From DAOPZC01 sp035353175 (GTDB lineage: Bacteria > Verrucomicrobiota > Kiritimatiellia > RFP12 > UBA1067): DNA of 23,476 bases. The translations under genes and the position numbers were made by a program. This document shows positions 7,448-14,489 of the stretch, piece by piece (positions within the stretch are counted from its first letter, which is position 1; each line of letters begins with the position of its first letter). Location: the NCBI GenBank assembly GCA_035353175.1, contig DAOPZC010000068.1:1-23476 (forward strand), read 5' to 3'. Under the pieces are notes generated by a model that saw only the letters and a list, made by a program, of their open reading frames with translations, had not been told where the DNA came from and did no database searches.

Positions 7448-8809
7448 TCAAGGGAATACGACACGGTAGAACCGGGCCGGTTGCCAGGCGGAGGCGGGGT
7501 CGCTGACGGCCAGCGCGCCGCCCGTTCCGATCGTCCCGTTGACGACGGGCGTCCAGACCGCGGCGGCAAGGTTGGTTGAGGCTTCGATGCCGACGGGGAT
7601 GCCGGGCGTGCCAGCAACGGTGAACCCAAAACAGCCGCCGGAGAAGCCAAACGGTGCGTCGGACCGGACGGACGGGTTCCAGCAAAGGGCCGACAGGCCA
7701 TCGAGGGTCGCGTCCCAGCCGGCGGCCCCGGGCAGGTAGCAGAGGGTGGGGTATGACGACATGAACACCATCTCTCCGGCGGCCGGGGCGTCACCCAGGA
7801 ACAGGACGGCTGTCAGCATCTCGCAGTAGTCGAACGCGTAGTCTCCGATGGCGGTGACGCTGGCGGGCACCGTGACGGCCGTCAGGAGGGAGCATTCTGC
7901 GAATGCGCGGTAGCCGATGGCGGTGACGCCGGAGGGGATCGCATAGCTTCCGGACTTGCCCGCAGGGCATTGGATGAGCGTGGTCAGCCCCTTGTCGAAC
8001 AAGACCCCGTCCGCGCTGGCGTAGGCCGTGTTGGCGGCGTCGACCGTAATGGCGGAGAGCGACGCGCACCCCTGGAACGCGAAGTCGCCGATGGCGGTGA
8101 CGCTGGCGGGGACCGCGCAGCTTCCGGACTTGGCTGCAGGGCATTGGATGAGCGTGGTCAGCCCCTTGTCGAACAAGACCCCGTCCGCGCTGGCGTAGGC
8201 CGTGTTGGCGGCATCGACCGTGAAATCGACGAGGGAGTTGCACCCTAAGAACGCCCAGTCCTCAATGGTTCTGACTTTGGAGCCGATTGAGACATGCGCC
8301 AGATCATTGCAAGCGAAGAAGGCGGCGAATCCGATGCTGACGACACCATCGCCGATGTCGGCGCTGACCAGGCGGTCGCACCCGGAGAACGCGTCTTTCC
8401 CGATGCTGGTGACGGTATCGGGGATCGTGATGGCGGTCAGGGCGGAGCAGTTGTGGAACGCCCGCTCCGGGATGGCGGAGATTCCCGCGCCGATCGTGAC
8501 GCGTCCCAGGGCGGAGCAGTAGGCGAATGCCCACGTGCCGATGCTGGCGACGCTGTCGGGGATCGTGACGGCCGTCAGCCGGGTACGTTCCCTGAACGCG
8601 TCGTTCGCGATGGCGACGACGGGGCTGCCGTCCAGACTGTTGGTGATGGAGAGCGCACCCGAGTAGGAGGAGTTGAAGCCGGTGATGGTCGCCTTCCCGC
8701 TTGCATTGGTCGTGTAGGTATAGTTGCCCAGTGTCAGCGCGTTGGACGTGCAAGGCAAAAAAGACCAGACAAGGGCAATCAAACACGCGCCAACAGATAT
8801 TCCCCGCAT
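7448..8809 (-). CDS. secreted BspA-type leucine-rich-repeat (LRR_5) surface protein
   Basis: 453 aa from ATG 8809. That start is chosen because AAGGGAGG lies 7 nt upstream, a signal peptide follows at once (MRGISVGACLIALVWSF, ending SNA) and a good promoter sits just upstream. The frame is open back to 8923 but that extension overlaps the promoter. Residues about 50-330 contain nine units of the Treponema/BspA pattern: an AF..C element followed by LTAVTIPDSVASIG-like strands. One 58-aa (174-bp) unit is almost exactly duplicated (residues about 196-241 and 254-299, core VDAANTAYASADGVLFDKGL). The last about 70 residues (STNLAAAVWTPVVNGTIG to ARFYRVVFP) form a C-terminal module I associate with secreted proteins of the PVC group. 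Such proteins usually bind host or matrix proteins or glycans at the surface. The gene is transcribed away from the LamG gene. Confidence 0.85.
   Translation of the reverse strand: MRGISVGACLIALVWSFLPCTSNALTLGNYTYTTNASGKATITGFNSSYSGALSITNSLDGSPVVAIANDAFRERTRLTAVTIPDSVASIGTWAFAYCSALGRVTIGAGISAIPERAFHNCSALTAITIPDTVTSIGKDAFSGCDRLVSADIGDGVVSIGFAAFFACNDLAHVSIGSKVRTIEDWAFLGCNSLVDFTVDAANTAYASADGVLFDKGLTTLIQCPAAKSGSCAVPASVTAIGDFAFQGCASLSAITVDAANTAYASADGVLFDKGLTTLIQCPAGKSGSYAIPSGVTAIGYRAFAECSLLTAVTVPASVTAIGDYAFDYCEMLTAVLFLGDAPAAGEMVFMSSYPTLCYLPGAAGWDATLDGLSALCWNPSVRSDAPFGFSGGCFGFTVAGTPGIPVGIEASTNLAAAVWTPVVNGTIGTGGALAVSDPASAWQPARFYRVVFP
7913..8223. repeat. 174-bp-period tandem duplication inside the LRR gene
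   Basis: Segments 7913-8049 and 8087-8223 align at an offset of exactly 174 bases (58 codons). The stretch from the GCTTCCGGACTTG start (7946 and 8120) to GGCCGTGTTGGCGGC is almost base-identical. The near identity points to recent duplication or gene conversion of one LRR unit. Confidence 0.9.
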
Positions 8810-8816
8810 CCCCATT

Positions 8817-8824
8817 CCTCCCTT
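8817..8824 (-). promoter_or_regulatory. ribosome binding site that fixes the LRR gene start
   Basis: Minus-strand AAGGGAGG is 7 nt from ATG 8809 but only 1 nt from the in-frame ATG at 8815, so 8809 is the preferred start. Confidence 0.75.
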
Positions 8825-8894
8825 GCCGCACAACCCTGTCTTGTCAGCTGCCATAAACGACGGCGGCCGATCGCGGTCCGCGACAACTGCTGAG

Positions 8895-8923
8895 ACTATA
8901 CGCAGATCCAGCCCCTCGGTCAA
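8895..8923 (-). promoter_or_regulatory. sigma70-type promoter of the LRR gene
   Basis: On the minus strand TTGACC (8923-8918), a 17-nt spacer and TATAGT (8900-8895) each match 5 of 6 consensus positions at ideal spacing. Transcription would begin near 8888, giving a leader of about 80 nt before ATG 8809. Confidence 0.65.
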
Positions 8924-8963
8924 CTGTCTGGTCGACGCCGAAAACCGGGGCGTGAAAACGGGG

Positions 8964-8993
8964 TTGACTCTGGCACCGTCCCCCTCTTAACAT
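8964..8993 (+). promoter_or_regulatory. candidate promoter of the LamG/autotransporter-repeat gene
   Basis: TTGACT (8964-8969), 18-nt spacer, TAACAT (8988-8993). The start point would be near 9000, about 78 nt before ATG 9078. The -35 lies inside a GTTGACTCTGGCACCGTCCC string that may instead be a dispersed intergenic motif, so the call is tentative. Confidence 0.4.
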
Positions 8994-9077
8994 TCTGTCA
9001 TACAGGCATGCAGGTATTCTCGGCGCATGGCGCGGCGCAGCCTGCGTGTTTCCTGCTTCTTAGAAAGGCTCTTGCAG

Positions 9078-12000
9078 ATGAAAACTATCGCACCGATCAC
9101 GGTTATTATGGCGTGTGTTCTGTCGGGGATGTCGCAAGAGCTGAGGACCGCGGGAACGCTGCTGGTCGACATCTCCGCCGAGGCATTGACCGCGAACGAC
9201 GGCGACCCCGTCACGCAGTGGGCGAATGCCGGAACGCTGGGCGGGAACTTCACGCCGCTGTCAGGAAGCACGGGGCCGACATTCACGAATAGCCTTCTCG
9301 GCAAGAAGGCCTTGCGGTTTGATGGTACGGCGCAGAGCGTCCTGACCAACGGCACCGCCCCCGCCGCGCTGACCGGCACCAGCCCCTGGTCGATCGAAAC
9401 CTGGGTCTGGGTTCCCGCCTTGCCGGCTCCCAAGTCCATTTACCTTTCGTGGACGCAGAATGAAGGGTCTGGCACGTATCAGCAGGAGCTGAGGATGATG
9501 CTCCGTTATGATTCGGGAAATGGCGCAGTCGACCATCGGGGCGCCGCGATTAATTTTGGCTATGGGCTTCCTCCGGCCGGCACATGGCATCACATTGTCG
9601 CGACCCGGTCGGCTTTTGGCACGGAAATCCTTTATGTGGACGGCAACTTCAGTGCGCTTTATGGCGGGGGGAATGTCAATTTGGAAGCAGGCAAGCCAAT
9701 TGCGCTCGGTGGCGTGGCGTGGTTTGGCACATCACAATATACGAACTTCTTCGCAGGTGCCCTTTCACGCGTGCGCATTCACACGGGAACGCTCTCCGAG
9801 CAGGATGTCCGGAATAATTACCTTGCTGAGGCATGGTCTTATAACGCGACCAACAGCACGGTTTGGACGGGTGGTTCGGGAAACTGGAACGACCCCGCTT
9901 TCTGGGCTGACAACGTTGTCGGCGCAGGCACGAAAGCCGCAAGAGTCCTCTCCGGCACATTGGCGGTGACCAATGACGACGTTTCGGCAAGCTCTTTGTC
10001 GGCGCTGGATATCGTCTCCGGCACGATCAACCTGACGACCTCCGCGGCAAGGATCGACAGCCGAACGCCGTTTGTCATTGGACGAAACACGGGCAACATC
10101 GCAGCGGTGAATCTGAGTAGCGGTGTCGTGAACGTCGTCTCGAGCGGGAATCCCGCTTTCTTTGACATGGGGTTGTGCGGAGCAGCCTCGACGCTGACGG
10201 TTGGCGGCTCGGGCGGTTCGGCGATTCTCTACGCGTCGCAGCTTCGGGCTTTCGCGGGCGGTAACTCCGATATCCAGGTCAAAAGCGGCGGACTCTTGGA
10301 ACTGGACCGCGTTTTCTCGGATACCCCGACGAACGTTACGATGAGCGTGTCGGGTGGAACGCTCCGTAACAAAGCCGGCTCCACGATGGGTTATCTGTAC
10401 AACGTGCCGCAGGTGAAGGTCTCCACAGGTGGCGTGATCTTCGACGCGGTCACCAATTCGCAAATGGTTGTTTCTTCCTCCCTGCTGCACGATGAATCCG
10501 GTCCTGCCGCAGGTGGCGGGTTACGCAAGCTCAGCGCCGGCCGGCTCGTTCTCAGTTCCACCAACACGTACGTGGGGGAAACCTCTGTCGAGGTCGGCAC
10601 CCTGGTCTTGTCGCCGCGCCTGCTGGACGGTTTGGTTTACCGGCTCGACGCGCACACGAACGCGCTTTCGACGCTCCAACTCGACGGCCCCTCGAATGTC
10701 GTGGCTTGGGCGGACGCGAACGGTTCGGGAATCCTTTTCAACACCAACAAGTCCGAAAAATGTCCGATCTATGACGCCACGCTCTTTGGCGGACGGGGCG
10801 GCTTACGCTTCACGCGCGATTCGACGATCTGTCGTCTCGTTGCAAACCGCTCGGCTCGTGTGCAGTCCGTCTTTGCGGTCATCTCGCCGGCAAGCGGCAA
10901 CAGCATCGGCGGTTTGTGGGGCCAGTCGGAGCAAGACTACGGCATCCGTGTCAATGGGACATCCGTACAGTATACCGGCAACGGCAACGATTTCGCAACG
11001 GCGGGCTGGATGTACATGAACGGCGTTTTCGGCAACGCATTCACGGTCGGACAACCTGTGCTGGTGACGGCGATTGCCGGCGGCCCGCAAAACTGGACCA
11101 CGGCGATCGGCGATTATTGGGGCAATACCACGTATCGGCGCGTCTTCAAGGGCGATATCGCGGAAATGTTGGTTTATGACCGGCGGCTTGACGATCACGA
11201 ACGGCAGGAGCTTGAGGCCTACCTGATGGCGAAATGGCTCGGGACGGTTTCTGCGCCCCAATTCGGTTCATCGTTATTGCCGATCAACAATGCGCTGAAC
11301 ATCCTGAGCGGCGCGTCGGTGGAAATGGGCGGTTCGTCGGTCCAACTCTCGACCCTCAGGGGTTCGGGCAGTATCGGCAACGGAAACCCGACCCGTTCCA
11401 CGCTGACGGTGGGCGGGCTGGACGCTGACAGCGTGTACGCTGGATCCATCACGGGAAACGTGGCCATGACCAAAATCGGAAACGGGCGCGTCATTCTGGC
11501 GGGGGCAAGCACCTTTACGGGGCCTACAACCGTCGAGTCCGGCACGCTCACGCTGGTCTCGGGTCTCCCGTCCGTAACGGGGCTCGTTTACCGCCTGGAC
11601 GCGTCCCGCACCAACACTTTCACCACGTTGCCCGACGGCTCGAACGTGACCGTCTGGGCGGATGCGGAAGGCTCGGGATTCACCTTCGCGACGACCAACG
11701 ACCTCAACTGCCCGGTCTATGACCGCACGCTGTTCAACGGCTGCGGCGGCCTGCGCTTCGGCCGCGGCGGCGCGCGCGGGCGGATGATCGGCTCGGCCGT
11801 CACGAACGCGCAGACGGTCTTCGCGGTGAACATGATTCGCGACCTAAGCAACGACAACGGCGGGTTCTGGGGTAAGAATGGAGAAGATAGCGGGCTCCGC
11901 ATTGGCGGCACGACCTGGTTTTTCCCCGGCAACAACAACGATTTTCACTACGGCGGACTCGTCTGCGTCAACGGCGTCGCATCGAACGCCAACGTGACGG

Positions 12001-12659
12001 TCGGCATTCCCCATCTGGTCACGTCGGTCAACAGCGCCCCGCAGACCTTCAAGCCCGCGATCGGGGATTATTGGGGATCGTCTCAATGGACGGGCCGGTA
12101 CTACCGTGGTGATGTGGCAGAAATTCTGGTATATGACCGTAAGCTGACCGACATTGAACGGCAGAGCGTGGAGGCCGCGCTCATGGCCAAGTGGTTCCCG
12201 GCGTCCGGCGGCTCGGTCCTTCCGCAAACCGCCGCGGTGTCGGTCGCCGCCGGCGCGACGCTGGACCTGACCGGAGGTGCCGTTACGGTCGCCGCGCTGT
12301 CGGGTGGCGGCGCCGTCTCGAACGGTCTGTTGACCGTGACGGGCGACGTCGCGCCCGACGGCACGCTGAGTCTGCCGGCCGCGCCGGCCCTGACCGGGTC
12401 GCTCACGCTGGACGTCGGAGCCGACGGTTCCTGCGACAGCCTGGCCGTCTCCGGCGCGCTGGACGTGTCCGGTCTGACGCTGGTCCTGAATCTCCCGGGA
12501 TCAGCGCCCTCGGCCAGCTCCTACACGCTGGTGACGGCGCCCGGCGGCGTCTCGGGGTCTTTCGAGAGCGCATCGCCGGGCGGCGCATGGAAGCTCGTCT
12601 ACGAGGCCACGTGCATCCGACTCGTCTATTTCTCTGGCACCCTCATCCAAGTCCGCTAA
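9078..12659 (+). CDS. large secreted protein with three LamG-like domains and autotransporter-associated repeats
   Basis: 1193 aa from ATG 9078 (AAAGG 9 nt upstream); an in-frame ATG at 9027 would bury the signal peptide. Residues 1-20 are a signal peptide (MKTIAPITVIMACVLSG). Residues about 25-255 are a LamG/concanavalin-like jellyroll (WSIETWVWVP, AGTWHHIVATRS, LYVDGNFSALYGG, GALSRVRIHTGTLSEQDV). WTGGSGNWNDPAFW at about 265 opens a beta-helix-like Gly/Ser/Thr-rich stretch. Two autotransporter-associated strands are visible (KLSAGRLVLSSTNTYVGETS near 482; KIGNGRVILAGASTFTGPTT near 797). Two homologous LamG-like units follow these at residues about 519-722 and 836-1040, each ending GDYWG...GD(I/V)AE(M/I)LVYDR and MAKW. 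No beta-barrel, PEP-CTERM or sorting tail is seen at the C-terminus (LVYFSGTLIQVR). The likely role is surface glycan binding or adhesion. An IS element starts 18 nt after the stop. Confidence 0.85.
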   Translation: MKTIAPITVIMACVLSGMSQELRTAGTLLVDISAEALTANDGDPVTQWANAGTLGGNFTPLSGSTGPTFTNSLLGKKALRFDGTAQSVLTNGTAPAALTGTSPWSIETWVWVPALPAPKSIYLSWTQNEGSGTYQQELRMMLRYDSGNGAVDHRGAAINFGYGLPPAGTWHHIVATRSAFGTEILYVDGNFSALYGGGNVNLEAGKPIALGGVAWFGTSQYTNFFAGALSRVRIHTGTLSEQDVRNNYLAEAWSYNATNSTVWTGGSGNWNDPAFWADNVVGAGTKAARVLSGTLAVTNDDVSASSLSALDIVSGTINLTTSAARIDSRTPFVIGRNTGNIAAVNLSSGVVNVVSSGNPAFFDMGLCGAASTLTVGGSGGSAILYASQLRAFAGGNSDIQVKSGGLLELDRVFSDTPTNVTMSVSGGTLRNKAGSTMGYLYNVPQVKVSTGGVIFDAVTNSQMVVSSSLLHDESGPAAGGGLRKLSAGRLVLSSTNTYVGETSVEVGTLVLSPRLLDGLVYRLDAHTNALSTLQLDGPSNVVAWADANGSGILFNTNKSEKCPIYDATLFGGRGGLRFTRDSTICRLVANRSARVQSVFAVISPASGNSIGGLWGQSEQDYGIRVNGTSVQYTGNGNDFATAGWMYMNGVFGNAFTVGQPVLVTAIAGGPQNWTTAIGDYWGNTTYRRVFKGDIAEMLVYDRRLDDHERQELEAYLMAKWLGTVSAPQFGSSLLPINNALNILSGASVEMGGSSVQLSTLRGSGSIGNGNPTRSTLTVGGLDADSVYAGSITGNVAMTKIGNGRVILAGASTFTGPTTVESGTLTLVSGLPSVTGLVYRLDASRTNTFTTLPDGSNVTVWADAEGSGFTFATTNDLNCPVYDRTLFNGCGGLRFGRGGARGRMIGSAVTNAQTVFAVNMIRDLSNDNGGFWGKNGEDSGLRIGGTTWFFPGNNNDFHYGGLVCVNGVASNANVTVGIPHLVTSVNSAPQTFKPAIGDYWGSSQWTGRYYRGDVAEILVYDRKLTDIERQSVEAALMAKWFPASGGSVLPQTAAVSVAAGATLDLTGGAVTVAALSGGGAVSNGLLTVTGDVAPDGTLSLPAAPALTGSLTLDVGADGSCDSLAVSGALDVSGLTLVLNLPGSAPSASSYTLVTAPGGVSGSFESASPGGAWKLVYEATCIRLVYFSGTLIQVR
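10631..12197 (+). repeat. two diverged copies of a LamG-like module (about 205 aa each)
   Basis: Copy A covers about 10631-11243 and copy B about 11583-12197. Shared landmarks in order are LVYRLDA, VxVWADAxGSG, CP(I/V)YDxTLF, GGLRF, VFAV, GxWG, GNxNDF, VNGV, IGDYWG, AE(M/I)LVYDR, ER and LMAKW. The copies differ at many residues, so the duplication is old, unlike the one in the LRR gene. Confidence 0.85.
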
Positions 12660-12668
12660 GCGGCTGCG

Positions 12669-12677
12669 CTGACAACT
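12669..12677. repeat. left target-site duplication of the IS element
   Basis: CTGACAACT directly precedes the left terminal repeat and recurs exactly at 14406-14414, directly after the right terminal repeat. Nine identical bases at both outer borders fix the insertion boundaries. Confidence 0.9.
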
Positions 12678-12700
12678 GGGCGCATCTCCGTTACATTGAC
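12678..12700 (+). repeat. left terminal inverted repeat of the IS
   Basis: Begins GGGCGCATC and ends CATTGAC. The reverse complement of 14383-14405 matches at 19 of 23 positions, including the first nine and last seven bases. The transposase stop lies 5 nt inside it. Confidence 0.9.
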
Positions 12701-12705
12701 TTGCG

Positions 12706-13991
12706 TCAGGCGGAAGCGAGCCAGAGGGAGTCGAGTTCGTCGTTCCAGTATCTGACGATGATTCGGAGTAGTGCGGCGAAGCCCTCCTTTGTCCAGAACT
12801 GCCCCGTGCGTTTGAGACGGTTCTGGAACTGAGAGCAGAGGGACTCGACGGAGCCGCTGCCGATGGGCACGCCCAGCGCGGCGTGGGCGGCGTAGTCCAT
12901 GTGTCCGGCGTGGTTCCTGAAGTAAGCGTTCTGTTCGCGGATGGCCTCCCGCGCCGCCGGGTCGTCGGACGGCGGCTCGCGCAGCAGGTCGTCGAGCGTC
13001 TTGAAGAGGCGCCTGGGCGATTTGTGCTTGAGGTCGTGCAGGATTTTCCCGCACCACGCGGCCGCCTTCGGAGAGCCCGCCCCGTGGAGCGCGGCGGCGA
13101 GGGCGTGGAGGTGCTGGCTGAGGTGGTAGAAGTCCAGCATGGCCTTCGAGCACTTCTCGAAGCGGTCCGCGTAGATGCGCCACAGCCAGACGCCGCCGTC
13201 CATGACGAAGAAGACGGCCTTCGCCCGCAGGAGCCCCATGCGGACCGCCTCCCGGTGCAGGAGAACGCCGAAGTCGTGGGAGGGCGTGTCTGCGGGGACG
13301 GCCACGACGTGCTTTTCCATGAGGGCCTTGCGTTTCCCGCTGACGGCCAGCAGGGCGGAGAGCTTGAAGACCACCGCCGAGCGGATCTCGTGCCAGTGGA
13401 CGCGCTCGGGGAGTTCGCGGTTCGCCTTGTCCAGTCCCCAGTTCTTTCCCCGGTGGCGGGCGTTCCAGCCGTCCGCCATGATGACGAGCGTGTCCTCCCC
13501 TCCGGGCCGGCGGTCCCGGCGCATGGCCCGTCCGGCGGGACGGCCGCGGCCGCGCCGAGGCGCACGACCGCCGAGCGCACCGCCCCGTCGCTGGCGGCGA
13601 ACCACGCCGCGGCGTCCGCGGCGCGGGCGGCCTTCTCGTAGCTGCCCGTCTCCGCGGCGAGAACGGCCATGCGCCGCTCCATGTCCGGCGAGAAGCGCTG
13701 GTTCGGCCTGAGCCCGAGGTGCGCGAGCGCGGGGCACGTCCAGCGGCCGGCGCCGCCGACGCCCTGCCGGCACCGCAGGACGACCGTCCCGAAGAACGTG
13801 GCGAGGCGGATCTCCCTGAACCGCTTCAGCCGCAGCGACGCCACCGCGGCGGCCGACGCCTCCCACGCGTCCACCAGCCCCTGGACCTCCGCCTCGTATC
13901 CCGCCCGCAGGCTCTCCCGCCGGCCCTCGAAAAACGCCCGCTCCGTCCCCGCCAGCGGGCTGACCCGCGCCGTCTCCGCTTCCTCTTTCAC
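12706..13991 (-). pseudogene. ISKra4-like DDE transposase split by a -1 frame change
   Basis: Start GTG at 13989-13991, preceded by AAAAGGGGG. The N-terminal part is read in one frame (KEEAETARVSPLAGTERAFF to RFREIRLATFFGTVVLRC to AVLAAETGSYEKAA), giving a plausible helical DNA-binding region. At a G-run on the minus strand (13497-13500) protein-like sequence moves to the -1 frame: GEDTLVIMADGWNARHRG to the end WLASA at 12706. The second frame carries the catalytic residues: Asp in MADG (13471-13473), Asp in VMDGG (13198-13200) and Glu in GSGSVES (12844-12846), then RLKRTGQFWTKEGFAALL, typical of the family C-terminus. Joined length is about 428 aa. The break may be an inactivating 1-base deletion, programmed frameshifting or a sequence error; no canonical X XXY YYZ heptamer is present, so I favour a deletion. 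Confidence 0.75.
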
Positions 13992-14008
13992 CGTTCCCCC
14001 TTTTCGTG

Positions 14009-14040
14009 TTGACATGGTAGCACCATGGTGCTACCATAAT
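14009..14040 (+). promoter_or_regulatory. promoter of the DUF6788-like gene with a perfect 24-bp palindrome in the spacer
   Basis: TTGACA at 14009-14014 is a perfect -35. TACCAT (14032-14037, 17-nt spacer) or CATAAT (14035-14040, 20-nt spacer) can serve as -10. A perfect 24-bp palindrome, half-site ATGGTAGCACCA, occupies 14014-14037 between them. This placement fits an operator, so transposon gene expression may be self-limited. It also lies just upstream of the transposase GTG start. Confidence 0.6.
14014..14037. repeat. perfect 24-bp palindrome between the divergent IS genes
   Basis: The two 12-base halves (ATGGTAGCACCA and TGGTGCTACCAT) are exact reverse complements with no spacer. A palindrome this long is very unlikely by chance in 23 kb. 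As RNA it could also form a hairpin. Confidence 0.95.
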
Positions 14041-14057
14041 GCGCAAAAGGAGGCCTC

Positions 14058-14360
14058 ATGTCAACGGAACTCACGGAAAAAGAGAAAAGAATCCGCGCCC
14101 TGCTCGCCGGGATGGCGAAGCTCGGCGCCATGCGTCCGGGGACGCTGACGGTGCAGTACCGCAACCCGGCGGAAAAGAAGACGCCGTTCAACCAGCTCAG
14201 CTACACGCACAAGGGCAGGAGCCGGTCGGAGTATGTGCGCCCGGAAAACCTCGCCGCCGTCAAGAGGGAGGTCGAGACTTTCAGGAAGTTCAGGCTTCTC
14301 GTCGAGGAGGTCACAGAACTGTCGCTGGAGGCTTCAAGGCTGCGCCACAAGCGGGAGTGA
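14058..14360 (+). CDS. DUF6788-like small protein carried by the IS
   Basis: 100 aa. ATG 14058 has a strong AAAAGGAGG ribosome site at 14045-14053. The sequence MRPGTLTVQYRNP...KKTPFNQLSYTHKGRSRSEYVRPENLAAVKREVETFRKF, followed by a charged helix (LLVEEVTELSLEASRLRHKRE), follows the DUF6788 pattern: an arginine-rich beta segment, then a long helix, as found beside transposases. It lacks the Cys pair that I recall in many members. The protein is small, basic and soluble; DNA binding or transposase assistance is the likely role but is inferred. It lies inside the inverted repeats, divergent from the transposase, and stops 22 nt before the right terminal repeat. Confidence 0.7.
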   Translation: MSTELTEKEKRIRALLAGMAKLGAMRPGTLTVQYRNPAEKKTPFNQLSYTHKGRSRSEYVRPENLAAVKREVETFRKFRLLVEEVTELSLEASRLRHKRE

Positions 14361-14382
14361 CCAACCCCGTCGCCGGAAAAAG

Positions 14383-14405
14383 GTCAATGCATCAGGGATG
14401 CGCCC
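14383..14405 (-). repeat. right terminal inverted repeat of the IS
   Basis: Read on the minus strand it begins GGGCGCATC and ends CATTGAC, matching the left end at 19 of 23 positions. The 9-bp target copy follows at once. Confidence 0.9.
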
Positions 14406-14414
14406 CTGACAACT
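14406..14414. repeat. right target-site duplication of the IS element
   Basis: CTGACAACT, identical to 12669-12677. Removing the IS plus one copy restores LamG stop - 9 nt - CTGACAACT - hairpin. Confidence 0.9.
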
Positions 14415-14415
14415 C

Positions 14416-14431
14416 CCCCGAGAAATCGGGG
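14416..14431 (+). terminator. GAAA-tetraloop hairpin, probable original terminator of the LamG gene
   Basis: CCCCGA (14416-14421), loop GAAA, TCGGGG (14426-14431): a perfect 6-bp stem with a GNRA loop. No T-run follows. Without the IS it would begin 20 nt after the LamG stop codon, a normal place for a terminator or 3'-end stabiliser. Confidence 0.45.
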
Positions 14432-14460
14432 CTGGCCACCGGTTCCGGATCCGTGTACGA

Positions 14461-14486
14461 TATAAACGTGTCGAGACACTGGAGGG
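14461..14486 (+). promoter_or_regulatory. possible -10 box, short dyad and ribosome site before the hybrid kinase
   Basis: TATAAA (14461-14466) is a -10-like box without a clear -35. GTGTC-GA-GACAC (14468-14479) is a small inverted repeat near the expected start point. GGAGGG (14481-14486) precedes ATG 14490 by 3 nt. The dyad may be an operator, but the evidence is thin. Confidence 0.35.
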
Positions 14487-14489
14487 ATC

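Larger units (their letters stand above)
12678..14405. mobile_element. complete insertion sequence, ISKra4-like, 1728 bp
   Basis: The ends are 23-bp inverted repeats (12678-12700 and 14383-14405; 19 of 23 positions match; tips GGGCGCATC and GATGCGCCC). A perfect 9-bp direct repeat CTGACAACT flanks them. Inside are a minus-strand DDE transposase read in two frames and a plus-strand DUF6788-like small gene, transcribed divergently from a short palindromic control region. The family call rests on transposase motifs and the direct-repeat length; I recall 8-9 bp duplications in ISKra4 groups but could not check ISfinder. The exact target repeat indicates a fairly recent single insertion, into the spacer between the LamG gene and a hairpin. 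Confidence 0.9.

Noticed and set aside
8810..8923. LRR gene starting at 8923 with 38 extra residues
   Set aside because: The extension covers the promoter and would place charged residues before the signal peptide; AAGGGAGG supports ATG 8809.
9027..9077. LamG gene starting at ATG 9027
   Set aside because: It would put 17 Arg-rich residues before a normal signal peptide; ATG 9078 has its own ribosome site.
12501..13470. Transposase N-terminal frame continued to 12501
   Set aside because: After the G-run it gives Ser/Arg/Thr-rich shadow sequence and runs out of the IS past the left terminal repeat.
13505..14046. Transposase catalytic frame extended upstream to 14046
   Set aside because: In this part the frame gives low-complexity Gly/Arg sequence. 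The protein-like N-terminus is in the other frame, so the frames must be joined near 13497-13500.
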